A stretch of 64,000 nt of DNA, taken from positions 1-64,000 of the forward strand of contig JAQBPO010000006.1 in assembly GCA_028287465.1 (NCBI GenBank), written 5' to 3'. The position numbers and the translations under genes are program-made. This DNA is from Fibrobacterota bacterium. GTDB lineage: Bacteria; Fibrobacterota; Fibrobacteria; UBA11236. A model generated the notes under the pieces. The model had not been told where the DNA came from. It saw nothing but the letters and a program-made list of their open reading frames with translations, and ran no database searches. How positions within the stretch are numbered: position 1 is the first letter of the stretch; each line of letters starts with the position of its first letter. This document shows positions 61,301 to 64,000 of this stretch, piece by piece.

Positions 61301-62635
61301 CGCGTAGGTATTGCAACGGCCCTTCCAATGCCAGAACCAATCGAAACCGGTCTCCTCGTCCTTGTGGTTCGAAGGATCGCATCCCGCGGTCTCCAATTCC
61401 TTTTCGGCGCGCAGGTACGCGTAGGAATCCTTCAAAGGCGCTCCGACGGGCGCGGACGCGGATTCCGCCAACCGCATTCCCGAAGGGGCTCCCGGCCGGG
61501 CCGAATAATCCAGGTAGTAGAAGTTCTCGTAGGAATAAGGATCGGCCGAGAACTCGAACCTTATCCGCGCGGTCGCGGCGGAGAGGCGCTTCCAGACGCT
61601 GGTTCCGTGCCCGAAGAAATAGATCGAGTCCTTCTCGTCGAAGGTCCCGTCGTTGAGCTTGTCCACCACCTCGATTGGGACCTCCCGCAAGGTGCCGGAA
61701 GCCACCACGCCGGAATCCATGTGCCTGCGCAAGGTATCATTGATGCCTGCGTACAGGCGGAGGTTCCCGATCTTGACGCCGTCCAGTTGGCCGGCCATGC
61801 CGGAAATGCGGGAGAGATCCGAAAAGGAGAGGCCGTAGACGCGATCCTCGTCGAAACCCTCTACCTGGTTGTCTCCGATGCGGATCTTGATAAACCGGGA
61901 TCCCAGGGAGTCGCGGGCCAGGCTTGCGGCCCCGGCCTTTCCGAGGGCCTGGGCGCGGGAGCGGATCGACCCGGAGCGTTGGGTAGGCGAAGGGAACGCG
62001 AAAAGGTAGGCGCCGCCCACGGGATTCCTGACCGCTTTGCCGATGCCGGGTTCCAGCCGCGTGGCGGCCGGTCGGGCCTGCACCCCGGAGAAGTCCACCT
62101 GCACCTGCATCCGTTTGATGAGGGTAAGGGTCCGGGTCTTCTCGGACCAGAGGGCCAAGGGAACCTCCACCCCGCGAACGGGGGCGCCTCTCAGGAACCG
62201 GATTCCGAAGTGGCGCGCGGCGAGGCCGGCGGCCTGGGCATAGAGTCCCGCATCGGGAAGGTATTCCGCCGTATTCGGCGTGGGGTTCTTGGGATAAGGG
62301 GCGATTCCCTCCGGAACGTTGCGGGTTTCGGACTCGAGGATCCGGAAGGTCACGGTCGGAGGGGTGGGGCCGCCCAATACGTCAAAGCGGTAGACGGGGA
62401 GATCCGGAGAGCCGGGCCGGCCCGAGACATGGCAACCCGGACAGGCGACCTGCATCCCCGGAGCCACGCCCACCGGACGCACGGTCTGGCCGGGGACATT
62501 GAGCTCAAGGACCATGCGGCCTGGAACATCCTCAAGGACCTTTTCCGTGAGGCCCTTGGTGAAGGCGGGAAACGCGGACAGCAAGGTCAGCGATAAGGGG
62601 AGCCATGATCCGATCCGCTTGCCGATGCCTGCCAT
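58397..62635 (-). CDS. PorU/gingipain-like C25 family peptidase, copy 1
   Basis: The ATG at 62635 follows GGAGA and gives 1412 residues; a longer frame to 62707 lacks a ribosome-binding site and a usable signal. It is a full-length paralogue of the next gene: shared blocks include RVYGLSFSD, KIGNLRLYAG, FYYLDYSA, FFGDGNYDYRDI and GRIEGGSGTGKVNVK-type strands (here KGRIEGGSGTGKVNVKI). The catalytic dyad is His909 in NYVGHGASNQW and Cys944 in FSCTVGRFES. The C-terminus (FNQSGNLVRVFEK, DGRDHFGNLLANGVYFYKV) is FlgD/T9SS-like. Likely cell-surface or outer membrane. Which copy is the true PorU sortase is unknown. Confidence 0.85.
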   Translation of the reverse strand: MAGIGKRIGSWLPLSLTLLSAFPAFTKGLTEKVLEDVPGRMVLELNVPGQTVRPVGVAPGMQVACPGCHVSGRPGSPDLPVYRFDVLGGPTPPTVTFRILESETRNVPEGIAPYPKNPTPNTAEYLPDAGLYAQAAGLAARHFGIRFLRGAPVRGVEVPLALWSEKTRTLTLIKRMQVQVDFSGVQARPAATRLEPGIGKAVRNPVGGAYLFAFPSPTQRSGSIRSRAQALGKAGAASLARDSLGSRFIKIRIGDNQVEGFDEDRVYGLSFSDLSRISGMAGQLDGVKIGNLRLYAGINDTLRRHMDSGVVASGTLREVPIEVVDKLNDGTFDEKDSIYFFGHGTSVWKRLSAATARIRFEFSADPYSYENFYYLDYSARPGAPSGMRLAESASAPVGAPLKDSYAYLRAEKELETAGCDPSNHKDEETGFDWFWHWKGRCNTYADTEVTLTRSNLFSEETATLPDLVQTGADDSLFLGLYTYASHSDSVFTPFYGGNGDSLALYRNTGSPGTWYVWAGPLKTPPAFQLDNLAWRGREMRFEGYTVCYRRNHVFNGEPLWIFPPANGKAVSYQVKGGEGIRCLRIEDGVATRMMTLDAQGIFTDSLPQGADAKYYLYRKPAPLAADNLAADGLPATGTALRNLGTGDGTNPEYLIVTARPLLQQALALRDYRNAKARALRVRTEVVTVEDIYRQYSGGRMSPTAIRDFLRYAYNGWGGSATPYTLKYVAFFGDGNYDYRDIKANLLKNAPPNLIPPYEFIVDGGREEVASDDFYAMLDAGDFGYTGGMLDVALGRIPVQTAQEAADYLKKIADYENPALGGEWRSRVVMAADDNIQRGAPGDIDPISRGHTTDSDDMGRLISGNEKGTTVDKVYLLDYPLNSAYHKPEAAQDLLTFINRGALMINYVGHGASNQWADEVLLQTNDAISRMRNEGRTPMVNAFSCTVGRFESLTSEGMSEQFVKQKSIGAIGAISATRESFPAPNIALANAFYALAFPPDSSNLVVAAGEALREAKNGSATNIDNLNDLKYQLLGEPVLLLRKPQLGIALTQVMDTIKALDCDFIKGRIEGGSGTGKVNVKIVAGSTRKVYNLGSGMTAQEVEKRGNILFERTFPYKDRAFSTDYFIPKQISFNDTNAQVLVFAWDDSVEMEGTTAKQGLRIEGTSQSACASDPDGKGPRIRITGCEKKETGELDFPDRVKLSLPYCLQILVEDSLGGVLSAAGPDEGTTVEIPGVMDPFHPQPGIDELYKKSYQFSLDKKTVRPGSHLLKVSARDGFGNFSLRQVQMDLTVDSSLNTVLARNVPNPMKRNGTTFYFSTIIPSADLEFGDPNAGKDRLEFEVKVFNQSGNLVRVFEKAASGSTSWDGRDHFGNLLANGVYFYKVTARQLQLDAGAKPDYRTISSKRNTLIISR

Positions 62636-62795
62636 GTGTCTCCGCCGGCATCGTTGCCGATTGCAATATGGGTCCGAAATGGCGTATAGACCCGGCAAGG
62701 CGTACACGCCCGAAAGGCGAAAATCCGTCCAATATACTTACAAAGTAGGCGGGGCCGGGAAAAGCGGGACTACGGGATCTTGAGGCGGAAAGCCC

Positions 62796-63710
62796 CTACT
62801 TCCACATGAAAAACGTACCCTGGCGGACCGAGGGCAGCCACTCCTGGGCCGCCTGGGCCAGGGAACCCAGGGGCGTTTCCGTTTTGGAGTCGAAAAGGGT
62901 CTCCAGCCGGGACTTGCTGGGCGGTTCCTTGACCACGATGGGTTCGCCTTCGAGCTTCGCCAGGCCCACCAGATAGCTTTCTGCTTCACGGTACCCGCCC
63001 AGGGTATCGACCAGGCCGTAATCCCTCGCCTGCTTGCCCGTCATGACCCGGCCGTCCGCTATCTTCAGCAGTTCGGACTTCTCGATCTTGCGGCTGGACA
63101 GGATATCGTCGATGAACTGGCCGTAGGTATTGTCGATGACGGATTGCAGGTAACGGATCTCGTCCGGGGACGGCGGACGGGAGAAATTGCCCACGTCCTT
63201 GAGCGCGCCGCTCTTCACGGTGTTCATCTTGACCCCCAACTTTTCCAACAGCTTTCCCGCTTCGGGGAACTGCAGGATCACCCCAATGCTCCCGGTCAGG
63301 GTGCCGGGATTGGCGAAAATGCGATCGCCGGCGAGCGAAATGTAGTAGCCGCCGGAAGCGGCCAGGTTGCCTTGGCTCACGACGATGGGCAGGCCCTTGG
63401 CCTTGAGCGCCCTGAGACCGGAGAAGATTTCCTGGGAGGCACCCACGGCGCCGCCGGGGGAATCGATGCGGAGCAGGACGCCTTTGCAGCTCTTGTCCTC
63501 GGAGATGCGGTGGATGCTTTCCATGTACCGGTCCGAGCCCATGATGGCCCCTTCCAGCTTGAGTTCGGTGATATGGGCGCGGCTTTCCTTGAGGCCGATG
63601 GCTCCTTGGGACATGTGGGAGAACATGCTCGCGACCGAACCCAGGAAGAAGAAGAAGGAGATGACCGCCAGAACGGACATTACGGCCATGATCTTGGCGA
63701 ATCGGGTCAT
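62796..63710 (-). CDS. sppA: Signal peptide peptidase SppA
   Basis: A 304-residue single-domain SppA (S49) with an N-terminal transmembrane helix (AVMSVLAVISFFFFLGSVA). The catalytic Ser is in NLAASGGYYISLAGD and the Lys general base in VKSGALKDVG, with LRIDSPGGAVGASQEI as the oxyanion-side motif. It degrades leftover signal peptides at the inner membrane. AGGAG lies seven bases upstream of the ATG, and the start is 22 bases after the LysM gene stop, so the two are co-transcribed. Its neighbours downstream are the two large secreted peptidases. Confidence 0.93.
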   Translation of the reverse strand: MTRFAKIMAVMSVLAVISFFFFLGSVASMFSHMSQGAIGLKESRAHITELKLEGAIMGSDRYMESIHRISEDKSCKGVLLRIDSPGGAVGASQEIFSGLRALKAKGLPIVVSQGNLAASGGYYISLAGDRIFANPGTLTGSIGVILQFPEAGKLLEKLGVKMNTVKSGALKDVGNFSRPPSPDEIRYLQSVIDNTYGQFIDDILSSRKIEKSELLKIADGRVMTGKQARDYGLVDTLGGYREAESYLVGLAKLEGEPIVVKEPPSKSRLETLFDSKTETPLGSLAQAAQEWLPSVRQGTFFMWK

Positions 63711-63732
63711 TGGAATCTCCTGTTGGGAACGG

Positions 63733-64000
63733 TTATTTGACGCGGATCCGGGTGCCGGTCATGAGGACGGACGGCAATCTGCCGTTCAATTCCTTCAGCT
63801 TCTGCACCGTAGTGCGGTACTTGACGGAGATGTCCCAAAGACTGTCGCCGGCCTTGACCACGTAGTAGAGCTTCTCATCCTTGGCGGCCTTTTCCTTCGG
63901 CGCCGGGGAGGAGATGAATCCCGCCGAGGCGACGGGCGGCATCTTGGCGGCCCGGGTTTCCTTTTCCGTCGTCGGAGCATCCTCGTCGTCACCCTCGGAG
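63733..64000 (-). CDS. LysM domain protein (5' end cut by the window)
   Basis: The frame is open to the right edge, so only the last 88 residues are visible. An acidic, Lys/Ala-rich linker leads to a C-terminal LysM domain (YYVVKAGDSLWDISVKYR, TVQKLKELNG, LMTGTRIRV) ending at the stop. LysM binds peptidoglycan or chitin GlcNAc. The N-terminal part, including any signal peptide or enzyme domain, lies outside. It is in an operon with sppA. Confidence 0.85.
   Translation of the reverse strand, partial: SEGDDEDAPTTEKETRAAKMPPVASAGFISSPAPKEKAAKDEKLYYVVKAGDSLWDISVKYRTTVQKLKELNGRLPSVLMTGTRIRVK

Noticed and set aside
58469-62596. Long plus-strand open frames (773 and 472 codons) antisense to the C25 peptidase
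   Set aside because: Compositionally biased mirror frames; the minus strand carries the catalytic dyad and signal peptide.

Overview
The window is GC-rich bacterial chromosome that looks like Fibrobacterota (Fibrobacteres). The main reasons are two regulators of the TIGR02147 family (expanded in Fibrobacter), two long PorU/gingipain-like C25 peptidases, secreted proteins ending in type IX secretion (T9SS) or FlgD-like C-terminal domains, and secreted carbohydrate-active proteins. This assignment comes from reading protein families by eye, not from a database search. No CRISPR array, insertion sequence, rRNA or replication origin was seen. Two tRNA genes are present: Pro-GGG and a CAU-anticodon tRNA.

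Layout. 0-6 kb: a KaiC-type ATPase (cut by the left edge), a two-gene SRPBCC/sterol-desaturase unit, a large SARP/BTAD-AAA regulator and a DUF3096 peptide. 6-12 kb: a minus-strand block of secreted proteins, namely an M6 metalloprotease with a chitin-binding-like tail, an FG-GAP protein and a GH18 chitinase with a T9SS-like tail. 12-17 kb: a zinc-ribbon protein, a conserved protein of unknown function, and the first TIGR02147 regulator/lipoprotein pair. 17-25.4 kb: small secreted proteins, then a tightly packed run (OM barrel with TPR, TPR lipoprotein, membrane Ser/Thr kinase, FHA-GAF-sigma54 activator). 25.5-28.4 kb: a secreted T9SS-type protein, GalT and a zinc alcohol dehydrogenase. 28.4-38 kb: a signalling island of four histidine kinases and one lone receiver, none with a DNA-binding output domain. 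38-43 kb: a CDF metal transporter, a GH15 glucoamylase/trehalase-type enzyme, an SDR dehydrogenase and small proteins. 43-48 kb: an AT-richer secreted repeat protein, divergent from the second TIGR02147/lipoprotein pair. 48-54 kb: housekeeping genes (tRNA-Pro, PPi-dependent phosphofructokinase, nrdR, a zinc-ribbon protein, an SGNH-like pseudoenzyme, tRNA-CAU, a lipoprotein). 54-64 kb: tandem PorU-like C25 peptidases, SppA and a LysM protein (cut by the right edge).

How the genes may work together (inference). The PorU-like enzymes could process and anchor T9SS cargo such as the chitinase and the 25.5 kb protein. The TIGR02147/lipoprotein pairs look like matched regulator-surface-binder modules. 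The 19.9-25.4 kb operon could carry a signal from the outer membrane through a kinase to sigma54-dependent transcription; it is the best candidate here for an undescribed system. The sugar genes (GH15, SDR, GalT, PPi-PFK) suggest polysaccharide turnover and energy-saving glycolysis.
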